DNA of 64,000 nt from the NCBI GenBank assembly GCA_900078375.1, contig FLQS01000078.1, positions 64,759 to 128,758 on the forward strand, written 5' to 3'. This stretch comes from an uncultured Mycobacterium sp. GTDB taxonomy: Bacteria > Actinomycetota > Actinomycetes > Mycobacteriales > Mycobacteriaceae. Below, in pieces: positions 26,960 through 33,881 of the stretch. The notes under the pieces are model-generated. The model saw nothing but the letters and a program-made list of their open reading frames with translations, had not been told where the DNA came from and made no database searches. Position 1 is the first letter of the stretch. The number at the start of each line of letters is the position of its first letter. The position numbers were made by a program, and so were the translations under genes.

Positions 26960-27131
26960 TGAAGATCGCCCTGGATCCCACCACGACTACGAGCTGCTCG
27001 AATTCCCCCGGCTGGTGGCCGATCTGGGCTACGAGTACCTGCAGCTGACCTACATCGACGCCGGCGAAGCCGACGGCTTCTGGCTCGACCCCAGCCACGG
27101 CGGCATCAACCTCGGCTTCCCGACCAACTGA
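26959..27131 (+). pseudogene. Remnant of iol-linked sugar phosphate isomerase/epimerase, frameshifted and truncated
   Basis: An ATG overlapping the iolG stop begins MKIALDPT, the start of an actinobacterial inositol-operon isomerase family. The frame then shifts: HDYELLEFPRLVADLGYEYL continues in another frame, consistent with loss of about ten bases after codon 8. After QLT the expected long barrel (about 300 residues) is absent and the frame stops at 27131. So only the first strand and helix survive, fused to about 28 unrelated codons. The upstream operon genes look intact. Confidence 0.75.
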
Positions 27132-27147
27132 TTTGCGCCGCAAGCGT

Positions 27148-27169
27148 GCGTGTCCGTGTATGGACACGC
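27148..27169 (+). terminator. Hairpin after the iol operon
   Basis: GCGTGTCC and GGACACGC form an 8-bp stem with a 6-base loop just past the iol remnant. There is no immediate T-run, so it may terminate weakly. It is the only structured element in the 94 bases before the next gene. Confidence 0.4.
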
Positions 27170-27225
27170 CGGTCGCGGTGGCATTTTGTGCACGCTCCCG
27201 ATGAGGAGGGTGCCAAGATGCCTGA

Positions 27226-27945
27226 ATGGAGACCAGCTTCCCCGCCCCCGCAGGCCCGCTCCCGGCGTATCAGGCCAGGCCGACCGGAATGGGGCCGTGG
27301 CCCGGAGTCGTCATCGTGCATGACGCGATGGGCATGACGCGCGACGTCAAACGCATCACCAACCGCTTCGCCGACAATGGCTACCTGTCGATCACGCCGG
27401 CGCTGTACCACCGGGGCAATCGGCTGCTCTGCGTCGTCCGCACATTGCAGGCGTTCCGCAACGGCGAGGGGACGGCCGTCGACGATCTGCTCGCCGCCCG
27501 CGATCACCTGGCTGCCGATCCTCAGTGCACCGGAAAGATCGGCATCATCGGGTTCTGCATGGGCGGCGGATTCTGTCTGGTGCTCGGGCCCAGTGGGGCT
27601 TTCGACGCCTCCGCCCCGAACTATGGCGAGTGGCCCAAAGACATTTCGAACATCGCGAACTCGTGCCCGACTGTCGCGAGCTACGGCGCCAAGGACCGGA
27701 TGCTCCCCGGGGCGGCCGCCAAGCTGGAAGGCATCCTCGCCGCCGGCGGTGTGACACGAGACATCAAGGAATACCCAAATGTCGGGCATTCCTTCATGAA
27801 CGAATTCCCCACCCCGGGACCGTTGAAGGTCATCGAACGCGTGGCGGGACTGGCCTACTCAGAACCCGAGGCCGAGGATGCCTGGCAACGCATCCTGGCG
27901 TTCTTCGATGAACACCTCACGGGTGCCGAGTCGGCCGGTAGCTGA
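27226..27945 (+). CDS. Dienelactone hydrolase-family protein
   Basis: This 239-residue alpha/beta hydrolase has the dienelactone hydrolase triad: Cys111 in IGFCMGGGF, Asp157 in YGAKDRM and His188 in VGHSFMNE. The cysteine nucleophile is typical of the family, which opens lactones. A GAGGAGGG sequence lies about 15 bases before the start, longer than usual. Its last 29 bp overlap the convergent DHFR-like gene. No pathway partner is adjacent. Confidence 0.88.
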   Translation: METSFPAPAGPLPAYQARPTGMGPWPGVVIVHDAMGMTRDVKRITNRFADNGYLSITPALYHRGNRLLCVVRTLQAFRNGEGTAVDDLLAARDHLAADPQCTGKIGIIGFCMGGGFCLVLGPSGAFDASAPNYGEWPKDISNIANSCPTVASYGAKDRMLPGAAAKLEGILAAGGVTRDIKEYPNVGHSFMNEFPTPGPLKVIERVAGLAYSEPEAEDAWQRILAFFDEHLTGAESAGS

Positions 27946-28495
27946 GTTCCTGGATATTGCCGTCCAACGTTCGGCTCTCGGTCAGTTCGAGGTCGAAATC
28001 GGCCGCACCGGCGAAGATCGGGTCATCCCCGGTCAGGCCGGTGATGACGGGGAAGATCGTCACCTGGACGCAGTCCACCAGGCCGGCGGCCATCAACGCC
28101 CGGTTCATCGCCAGGCTGCCGTGCGAGCGCAGCGGCACGTCGGATTCCTCCTTGAGCCGGGCAACGACGTCGACGGCGTCGCCGCTCACGACGGTCGCGT
28201 CCGGCCAGTCCAGGGGTTCTTGCAGGGTGGTCGACACCACGGTCGCGGGCAGGTGCCGCATCCGGGTGACCCAGAGGTCGTTCACCGATGCTTCTTCGCC
28301 GAGGTCCAGCAGCTGAGTGAACGCCCGATACGTGTTGGCGCCGAACACCATTCGCTGCTTCGCGTCGTACTGGGCGAGGCGGTGCTCGAGCAGTTCGGGG
28401 CCTTGCTTGCCCCAGTAACCGCCCCAGTCGCCACCGTTGACCCCGCCGAAGCCGTCGAGGCTGGAAAAGACGTCAAAGGTGTACGTAGTGGTCAT
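27917..28495 (-). CDS. Dihydrofolate reductase-like (RibD C-terminal domain) protein
   Basis: The 192-residue protein belongs to the small YyaP/RibD-C oxidoreductase group, with DVFSSLDGFGG at the N-terminus, MVFGANTYRAF, and LRSHGSLAMNRALMAAGLVD with the nucleotide-binding glycine. The physiological substrate of such proteins is mostly unknown. It lies 75 bp after the TauE/SafE gene on the same strand and could be the last gene of the sulfur operon, though that is not certain. Confidence 0.8.
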   Translation of the reverse strand: MTTTYTFDVFSSLDGFGGVNGGDWGGYWGKQGPELLEHRLAQYDAKQRMVFGANTYRAFTQLLDLGEEASVNDLWVTRMRHLPATVVSTTLQEPLDWPDATVVSGDAVDVVARLKEESDVPLRSHGSLAMNRALMAAGLVDCVQVTIFPVITGLTGDDPIFAGAADFDLELTESRTLDGNIQELSYRPTRHP

Positions 28496-28570
28496 GCAGA
28501 TACAGACCCGAGACCACGCCAGAACTCATCGCCGTGGCGGCGTGGCGGCGTGGAGATCCTTACTTGATGT

Positions 28571-29344
28571 CTAGTGGATGAAGATGGTGTCGACCAGCAC
28601 GTAGGCAGCCACGGCAAAGACCAGGTAGGCGAACCAATGCTGCAGTCGACGGGTGTCGAGTTTGATGCCGACGTGGCCGGCGACCAACGAACCGATGATG
28701 GCTGTGCCGACGAACGCACCGGTGATCGCCCAGTCGATGCCGCCGACGCTGACATGTGAGACAACCCCCGCCGCCGAGTTGACGACGATGATCAAGAGCG
28801 AGGTACCAATGGCGATCGGCATCTCCACCCCGAGCATCAGTACCAGGGCCGGAATGATCAAGAAGCCCCCGCCGACACCGAAGAGCCCGGTGAGCAGACC
28901 GACGAGGAACCCGGCGGGGATGGATCGTGGGGCGCAGCGACGCCAATTGATACCGGAATCGCCGACCTTGCATGCAGTGCCGGTGTCGCCGTTGTCCTGC
29001 AGCAACCGGATCCCCGCGACCACCATCACCACGGCGAAGCCGATCAACAGGACCGATTGGGGTAGGTATCTGCCGATGGCGGTACCGACGAAGGTGGCGG
29101 GGATGCCGGCTGCCGCGAAGATCGCGGCCAGTCGCCACTGCACCTGCCCGGCGCGAATCTTGGGCAGTGCGCCCACCGCCGAGGCGGTGCCGACCACGAT
29201 GAGCGACATCGGAATGGCCTGCTCGATTCCCAGCCCGAGCACGTAGACCAGCGCGGGAACCGCGAGGATGGACCCGCCTCCGCCGAGCAGCCCCAGCAAG
29301 ACGCCGATGACAGCGCCGAGGACGAGGGCGGTTCCGATGGTCAT
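28571..29344 (-). CDS. TauE/SafE-family sulfite/anion exporter
   Basis: The 257-residue membrane protein has about eight hydrophobic helices in two repeated halves, each with the family's Gly-rich motif: LLGLLGGGGSILAVPAL and LTGLFGVGGGFLIIPALV. Members export sulfite, sulfoacetate or related anions. Placed 10 bp after the tiny Cys-rich gene and behind sulfide- and persulfide-oxidising enzymes, it probably removes sulfite or thiosulfate produced by them. Confidence 0.88.
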   Translation of the reverse strand: MTIGTALVLGAVIGVLLGLLGGGGSILAVPALVYVLGLGIEQAIPMSLIVVGTASAVGALPKIRAGQVQWRLAAIFAAAGIPATFVGTAIGRYLPQSVLLIGFAVVMVVAGIRLLQDNGDTGTACKVGDSGINWRRCAPRSIPAGFLVGLLTGLFGVGGGFLIIPALVLMLGVEMPIAIGTSLLIIVVNSAAGVVSHVSVGGIDWAITGAFVGTAIIGSLVAGHVGIKLDTRRLQHWFAYLVFAVAAYVLVDTIFIH

Positions 29345-29354
29345 CGACTGCCGC

Positions 29355-29504
29355 TCACCCGCGTGCTGCGAGTTCAGCCGCGGAGTTCCGCTCGCAGGTA
29401 CACCGCTGACTCACCGGCACTGAGCGCATAACATCGTCGACGTGCTGGCCGCAGCCGGCCCAGCCGGTCTTGCCACACGTGGGACACTTATCCGGGTAAC
29501 ACAT
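29355..29504 (-). CDS. Tiny Cys-rich protein A
   Basis: This is a 49-residue protein with an excellent ribosome-binding site (AGGAG, 5 bases before ATG). It carries the pattern CPTCGKTGWAGCGQHVDDVM followed by RCTC: two CxxC/CxxxC-type pairs and a His, suggesting a small zinc ribbon or a thiol-reactive protein. It lies between thioredoxin and TauE/SafE genes with short gaps, so it is part of the persulfide operon. A paralogue is encoded at 32747-32935 beside the regulator. Function unknown. Confidence 0.8.
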   Translation of the reverse strand: MCYPDKCPTCGKTGWAGCGQHVDDVMRSVPVSQRCTCERNSAAELAARG

Positions 29505-29533
29505 GAATTCTCCTAGGCTGGTTGCGATTTCGG

Positions 29534-29893
29534 TCAGGAGTTCGCGGCGATCTTGGCGCGCACGTCGGCCATGTCGAGAGCCTTGACCCTGGTGACGAGA
29601 TCCTCGAGGCCCGCAGCAGGCATCGCACCCGGCTGGCGGTAGACGAGGATGCCGTCGCGGAACGCCATGATCGTCGGGATCGCCTGGATCTCCAGCGCCG
29701 CAGCGAGTTCTTGCTGCGCTTCGGTGTCGACCTTGGCGTGGACCACGTCGGGGTGCGACTCCGACGAGCGGTCGAAGACCGGGGCGAAGGCGCGGCACGG
29801 ACCGCACCACGACGCCCAGAAATCGATGAGCACGATGGAGTTCTCAGTGATCGTCGTCTCGAAGTCGGCGGCGGTCAGGTTCGTGGTTGTCAT
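29534..29893 (-). CDS. Thioredoxin
   Basis: The 119-residue single-domain thioredoxin has the active site WCGPC (Cys30, Cys33) and the cis-Pro region QAIPTIMAFRDG. In this operon it most likely reduces persulfides or disulfides formed on the sulfide-oxidising enzymes, or regenerates the repressor. It lies between the SQR gene (34 bp upstream) and the tiny Cys-rich gene. Confidence 0.93.
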   Translation of the reverse strand: MTTTNLTAADFETTITENSIVLIDFWASWCGPCRAFAPVFDRSSESHPDVVHAKVDTEAQQELAAALEIQAIPTIMAFRDGILVYRQPGAMPAAGLEDLVTRVKALDMADVRAKIAANS

Positions 29894-29927
29894 TGCGATG
29901 TCCTTTCGTTGTGTCGCAAGCGAATTG

Positions 29928-31130
29928 CTAGGCCAGTCCCTTGAGCATGAGGTTCCAGTACATGAATGGCAGCCCGTACTTCTTCAGGTACCAGTACGCC
30001 ATGTGCGGCGTCGTCGGATTCAGCAGCGGGAAGGTGGGTTCCAGCCGCAGGTCGTAGTCGAACTCGGCAAGCAGCATCGCGTGCGACGAGGTGATGATCG
30101 GGCACGACGAGTAACCGTCGTACGACGCGCGCAGTGGTTGCTTATTCAGGAACGCGTCGATGTTGTCGACGACGACGGGGGCCTGTTTGCGAATCGCGGC
30201 GCCGGTCTTCGAGTTCGGGGTCGAACCGGCGTCACCCAGGCTGAACACGTTCGGGTACCGCACGTGCTGCATGGTGTGCTTGTCGACGTCGACGTAACCC
30301 ATCGCGTCGCCGGTGGACAGCGGGCTCGCCTTGATCCAGTCCGGCGCCGACTGCCGCGGCACGGCGTGCAACACATCGTAGGGCAGCATGGCGTCGGTCC
30401 CGCCGGCGGCGACACTGGTGACGCCGACCTTGTGCGAGGCCGCGTCGACGGACGTCACCTCGGAATTGGTGTGCAAGGTGATGCCGTAGTCAGCGATGAC
30501 TTTGTCGAGGCTGTCCGCGATCGCCGGAATCCCGAACGGCCGCGCCCCCGGCATCACCAGGTGAACGTCGATGTCTTTGAGCACGCCCTGCTTGCGCCAG
30601 TAGTCGGACGCCAGGTAGGCGATCTTCTGCGGAGCGCCGGCACACTTGATCGCGCCGGAGGGAACCGTGAAAACCGCTGTACCCGAACGCATGTTGCGGA
30701 TGAAGTCCCAGGTCCGCGGCGCGAGGTCGAACCGGTAGTTCGACGACACCCCGTCGCGGCCCAGGGCATCCTCCAGGCCTTCGGTGCGGTTCCAGTCGAG
30801 CTGGATGCCCGGGCTCACGACGAGCACGTCGTACTCGTAGGTCGCCCCGTCGGCGCAGGTCACCGTGTTGGAGTCGGGATCAAAGGCGCTGGCGGCCTTC
30901 TTGATCCAGGTGGCGCCCTTGGGCATGACCGAGGACTCGTCGCGCTCGGTGGTCGAGGCCTTCGCCTGTCCACCGCCGACGAGTGTCCACAGCGGTTGGT
31001 AGTAGTGCTTGCTCGACGGCTCGATGACCGCGACGTCGGTGTAGCCCTTACGGAGCATCCGCGCCGCGACGGTGATGCCGGCGGTTCCGCCGCCGACGAT
31101 CAGGATCTGGTGTTTGGCCGTGATGGTCAT
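29928..31130 (-). CDS. Sulfide:quinone oxidoreductase-like flavoprotein
   Basis: The 400-residue FAD protein starts ILIVGGGTAGITVAAR (dinucleotide fold, Gly13-Gly18). It keeps two widely spaced cysteines, Cys163 in IKCAGAPQK and Cys343 in YSSCPI, as in type II SQR, the class paired with persulfide dioxygenases. The second FAD motif is SLGDAGSTPNSKTG. It would oxidise H2S at the membrane and pass persulfide to a thiol acceptor while reducing menaquinone. The gene follows the dioxygenase-rhodanese gene by 22 bp. Confidence 0.9.
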   Translation of the reverse strand: MTITAKHQILIVGGGTAGITVAARMLRKGYTDVAVIEPSSKHYYQPLWTLVGGGQAKASTTERDESSVMPKGATWIKKAASAFDPDSNTVTCADGATYEYDVLVVSPGIQLDWNRTEGLEDALGRDGVSSNYRFDLAPRTWDFIRNMRSGTAVFTVPSGAIKCAGAPQKIAYLASDYWRKQGVLKDIDVHLVMPGARPFGIPAIADSLDKVIADYGITLHTNSEVTSVDAASHKVGVTSVAAGGTDAMLPYDVLHAVPRQSAPDWIKASPLSTGDAMGYVDVDKHTMQHVRYPNVFSLGDAGSTPNSKTGAAIRKQAPVVVDNIDAFLNKQPLRASYDGYSSCPIITSSHAMLLAEFDYDLRLEPTFPLLNPTTPHMAYWYLKKYGLPFMYWNLMLKGLA

Positions 31131-31152
31131 GGTGGCAGTCCTCCTCGGAGAA

Positions 31153-32532
31153 TCAGGCGTTCTGGTGGGCTTCGTCCCAGGCGCCGTAACCGCCCAGGAT
31201 GTCGCTCACATCGGTGAAACCGTTCTGGCGCAACAGACTTGCAGCGACCGAGGACCGGTAGCCGCCCGCGCAGTACACGACGGTCGGCTTGGTGGGATCC
31301 AGTTCACCCAGCCGGGCCGGCAACTGGCCGACCGGGATCGCGATGGCATTCGGGATGGTGCCGGCCGCGACCTCACCCGGGTTGCGCACGTCGACGATTT
31401 GCAGACCAGCCAGCTCGGACGCGCGCTGATCGAATGCCTGGGCGGTCAACCGGGAGGCAACAGCAACGTCGCCGCGGTTTTCGAACATCACCTCGAAAGG
31501 CTTGTCGAGATAGCCGATCACCCGGTCGAAACCGATGCGGGCGAGCCGGTTCTTACCTTCCAGTTCCTGACCGGGGTCGGTGAACAGCACGATGTCGATG
31601 TCGGAGGGCAGCACGGAGCCCGCGAACTCCGCGTATCTGCCTTCCAGACCGATGTTGACCGCGCCGCACAGATGGCCGAGCGCGAACTCCTCGGGAGTGC
31701 GTCCGTCGACGAGCACGGCGCCGCGTGCGATCGCGGTGCGGACCTCGTCGTAGGTCATCGCCGTCGGCATCTTGGTCTCGTCGAGTAGTTCGCGGTCCTT
31801 GCGGTTGAGAATCGCGTTGTAGACGAAGTAACCGGGTGCCGGCGGCTGGCCCTCGGTGACCAGGTTCATGAACGTCGCCTTGTCGGGCGCCCGTAGCGCG
31901 TAGTTGGTCGCCTTCTGATCACCCATCGTCGACCACAGGTCGGTCGACAGGTTCTTGCCGCACGCCGATCCGGCGCCGTGCGCGGGATAGACCCGGGTCG
32001 CGTCGGGCAGCGTCATCAGCTTGTCGTGCAACGAGTCGTAGAGCTTGTCGGCGAGCTCCTCGCGCGTGAAGCCGATGGAGGCCAGCAGGTCGGGCCGGCC
32101 CACGTCGCCGATGAACAGAGTGTCGCCGGTCATCACGCCGTAAGGAACGGTGTCCTCGGCGTGCTCGTAGATCACGATGCTCAACGACTCGGGTGTATGC
32201 CCGGGGGTGTGGCGGAACTCCAGTGTCACATCGCCCAGCGAGTAGCGCTCGCCGTCATCGACACCCATCGACTCGAACTCGGTCTGCGCGACCGAGGAGT
32301 AGACGATCTTCGCGCCGGTGGCCTTCGCCAGTTCCAGGTGGCCCGACAGGAAGTCGGCGTGGAAGTGCGTCTCGATGACCAATTCGATGGTCAGGCCCTG
32401 CTCCTTCGCGTCGGCCACATACTCGGCCACATCGCGCTGCGGGTCGACAACGACTGCACGGCCGGTGGTTTCGTCGCCGATCAAGTACGAAGCGTGGGAT
32501 AGGCAGTCCAGGTAGTACTGCTGCAGGATCAT
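31153..32532 (-). CDS. Persulfide dioxygenase-rhodanese fusion
   Basis: The 459-residue protein has an ETHE1-like metallo-beta-lactamase domain (about 1-240; THFHADFLSGH with His56, His58, Asp60, then TPGHTPES and TGDTLFIGDVGRPDLL). Two rhodanese domains follow. The first (about 265-350) lacks a catalytic Cys at the expected loop (VLFTDPGQE), while the second has VVYCAGGYRS with Cys421. The enzyme should oxidise glutathione-like or mycothiol persulfide to sulfite and transfer sulfane sulfur. ATG at 32532 was chosen over an upstream frame that crosses the operators. It heads the sulfide operon. Confidence 0.92.
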   Translation of the reverse strand: MILQQYYLDCLSHASYLIGDETTGRAVVVDPQRDVAEYVADAKEQGLTIELVIETHFHADFLSGHLELAKATGAKIVYSSVAQTEFESMGVDDGERYSLGDVTLEFRHTPGHTPESLSIVIYEHAEDTVPYGVMTGDTLFIGDVGRPDLLASIGFTREELADKLYDSLHDKLMTLPDATRVYPAHGAGSACGKNLSTDLWSTMGDQKATNYALRAPDKATFMNLVTEGQPPAPGYFVYNAILNRKDRELLDETKMPTAMTYDEVRTAIARGAVLVDGRTPEEFALGHLCGAVNIGLEGRYAEFAGSVLPSDIDIVLFTDPGQELEGKNRLARIGFDRVIGYLDKPFEVMFENRGDVAVASRLTAQAFDQRASELAGLQIVDVRNPGEVAAGTIPNAIAIPVGQLPARLGELDPTKPTVVYCAGGYRSSVAASLLRQNGFTDVSDILGGYGAWDEAHQNA

Positions 32533-32577
32533 CGTCGTCTTCTTTCTCGTGACACCTTGGTAATGCCATCCTGGCAT

Positions 32578-32593
32578 ATACCCCTATGGGTAT
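32578..32593. promoter_or_regulatory. CstR/CsoR-type operator 1
   Basis: ATACCCCTATGGGTAT, about 45 bp upstream of the persulfide dioxygenase start. On the minus strand TTGACA lies just upstream and TATATGCC follows, so the site overlaps the likely promoter. Confidence 0.75.
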
Positions 32594-32598
32594 GTCAA

Positions 32599-32614
32599 GT
32601 ACCCCTGGGGGTAT
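32599..32614. promoter_or_regulatory. CstR/CsoR-type operator 2
   Basis: GTACCCCTGGGGGTAT, five bases from operator 1, so two regulator tetramers could bind side by side upstream of the persulfide operon. Confidence 0.72.
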
Positions 32615-32656
32615 CTTATTCCCGAGGCGCTAGCGACCTGTGGGGCATCTATAAAT

Positions 32657-32672
32657 ATACCCCTAGTGGTAT
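32657..32672. promoter_or_regulatory. CstR/CsoR-type operator 3
   Basis: ATACCCCTAGTGGTAT, embedded in the larger palindrome 32660-32685. It lies between the tiny Cys-rich gene B and the persulfide operon, about 125 bp upstream of the latter. Confidence 0.65.
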
Positions 32673-32685
32673 ATACCACTAGGGG
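32660..32685. repeat. Perfect 26-bp palindrome around operator 3
   Basis: The arms CCCCTAGTGGTAT and ATACCACTAGGGG are exact reverse complements with no spacer. On the minus strand it follows the csoR-like/tiny-gene transcript and is trailed by an AT-rich stretch, so it may also act as a terminator hairpin. A smaller hairpin GCCCT/AGGGC lies at 32714-32728. Confidence 0.7.
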
Positions 32686-32746
32686 CTTTCGACACCACTG
32701 ACCACGCCCGAAGGCCCTTCGCGAGGGCATGCGAGACCGGTGTTTG

Positions 32747-32935
32747 TTACGGGGCGCCCTGCGCGCCTTTGGCCCGCCTGAACCATCTCTTACGGGCCGG
32801 AGAAGCGGCCTCGCCGCCGGAGTGGCCGGTACACCACTGGCCGGCGGGCACGCTGCGCCTGACGGCGTCGACGTGCATCCCGCAACCCGACCAGGTGGTC
32901 TTGCCGCAAACGCGGCATTGGACGGCACGACACAT
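32747..32935 (-). CDS. Tiny Cys-rich protein B
   Basis: The 62-residue protein is paralogous to the one at 29355: CRVCGKTTWSGCGMHVDAV aligns with the CxxCGKTxWxGCGxHVDxV core of protein A, and WCTGH replaces its RCTC. The C-terminal 25 residues are basic (SPARKRWFRRAKG). ATG at 32935 has AAGGGAG at good spacing. It lies 29 bp after the CsoR-family regulator gene and is probably cotranscribed with it, so it falls under the same operator. Function unknown. Confidence 0.75.
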   Translation of the reverse strand: MCRAVQCRVCGKTTWSGCGMHVDAVRRSVPAGQWCTGHSGGEAASPARKRWFRRAKGAQGAP

Positions 32936-32964
32936 GGGAGCTCCCTTTCGATGCGAATCCGGTT

Positions 32965-33252
32965 CTAAGCGAGGCTCAGGAACAGCTTTTCCAGTTCTTC
33001 GATGGTCAAGACCTCTCCCCGACCGTCCTTCCCATCGGCAGCGTCGAGGCAGTTACGCAGCCCGGAGGCGATGATCGTGAAGCCGGCGCGGTCCAACGCT
33101 TTTGACACCGCGGCAAGTTGGGTGACGACATCCTTGCAACTGCGACCCTGCTCAATCATGGCGATCACGCCACCGAGTTGGCCCTGTACCCGACGGAGTC
33201 GGTTGAGGGTGGCCGCCAGGTCGGCGTCGCACCGTGATTGTTGGTCACTCAT
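32965..33252 (-). CDS. CsoR-family regulator, CstR-like (persulfide-sensing type)
   Basis: The 95-residue all-helical repressor of the DUF156/CsoR family starts with the LNRLRRVQGQLGGV helix. CsoR binds Cu(I) through Cys-x24-His-x3-Cys (C36, H61, C65 in M. tuberculosis). Here Cys39 and Cys68 keep the exact 29-residue spacing but the His position (64) is Gly, which matches CstR, the per- and polysulfide sensor. A GGAGGA sequence precedes ATG 33252; GTG 33285 is an alternative. An operator at 33302 suggests autoregulation. Confidence 0.85.
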   Translation of the reverse strand: MSDQQSRCDADLAATLNRLRRVQGQLGGVIAMIEQGRSCKDVVTQLAAVSKALDRAGFTIIASGLRNCLDAADGKDGRGEVLTIEELEKLFLSLA

Positions 33253-33301
33253 ATTTGCGGCATCCTCCTCGACCCATTCGCTCACTTGTCACCACAATAC
33301 C

Positions 33302-33317
33302 ATACCCCCTATGGTAT
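33302..33317. promoter_or_regulatory. CstR/CsoR-type operator 4 (regulator promoter)
   Basis: ATACCCCCTATGGTAT, 50 bp upstream of the regulator ATG at 33252. On the minus strand a TATTGT (-10-like) follows the right half, so binding would block the regulator's own promoter. Confidence 0.68.
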
Positions 33318-33355
33318 TTTCCTGGACGGAGTTCACGGGTAACGATCCTTCCTGA

Positions 33356-33371
33356 ATACCCCTTGGGGTAT
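33356..33371. promoter_or_regulatory. CstR/CsoR-type operator 5 (mmpS-mmpL promoter)
   Basis: ATACCCCTTGGGGTAT is a perfect 16-bp palindrome. Its right half merges into TATAGT (33369-33374), a good mycobacterial -10, 58 bp upstream of mmpS. The regulator gene is divergent, so operators 4 and 5 share one intergenic region. Confidence 0.78.
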
Positions 33372-33431
33372 AGTGCCACTGGCCCCTGAGTGTGCCAACG
33401 GTTCGGTCAACACTTCTGAGATAGGGAACGC

Positions 33432-33881
33432 ATGATGACGAAGCCGCCGATATTCGGTTGGTTGAAACGGTTCTGGGTGATCGCGGTGGTCGTCGTCGCG
33501 CTCATCGTTGCCGGTGCCGTCGTGGGCCGACTGCGCACTTTCTTCGACACCGATCAGCCCCTTGCGCCCGAGGCCGGGCACGCCGACGCCATCGTCCCGT
33601 TCAACACCAAGAGGGTGACCTACGAAATCGTCGGACCGGTGACCGCGACCGGTCGGGTCAGCTATCTAGATGTCAACGGGAGAACCCTGGAGGCGGGCTT
33701 CACCAGCCTGCCCTGGTCGATCACCGTGACCACCACCGACCCCGGGATGTTGGCGAACGTGGTGGCACAAGGCGACGCCGACGGACTCGGCTGCCGAATC
33801 CTGGTCAACGACAAGGTTGTTGACGAGAACCACGCTGCCGGCCGCGACGCTCAGGCCTTCTGTCTGGAGAAAGCCGCATGA
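33432..33881 (+). CDS. mmpS: MmpS-family accessory protein
   Basis: The 149-residue protein has one transmembrane helix (about 12-33) and an extracytoplasmic beta-rich domain with the family's VTYEIVGPVTATGRVSYLD opening and two late cysteines (GLGCRIL and AFCLEKAA) that probably pair. MmpS proteins assist MmpL transporters, as in siderophore and lipid export. It overlaps mmpL by four bases (ATGA). An operator of the sulfur-regulator type lies directly upstream. Confidence 0.92.
   Translation: MMTKPPIFGWLKRFWVIAVVVVALIVAGAVVGRLRTFFDTDQPLAPEAGHADAIVPFNTKRVTYEIVGPVTATGRVSYLDVNGRTLEAGFTSLPWSITVTTTDPGMLANVVAQGDADGLGCRILVNDKVVDENHAAGRDAQAFCLEKAA

Noticed and set aside
32965..33252. Copper-sensing CsoR or RicR
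   Set aside because: The cysteine pair is kept but the required His is Gly, and the neighbours are sulfur genes rather than copper genes. A RicR encoded elsewhere recognising similar TACCC-type sites is not excluded.
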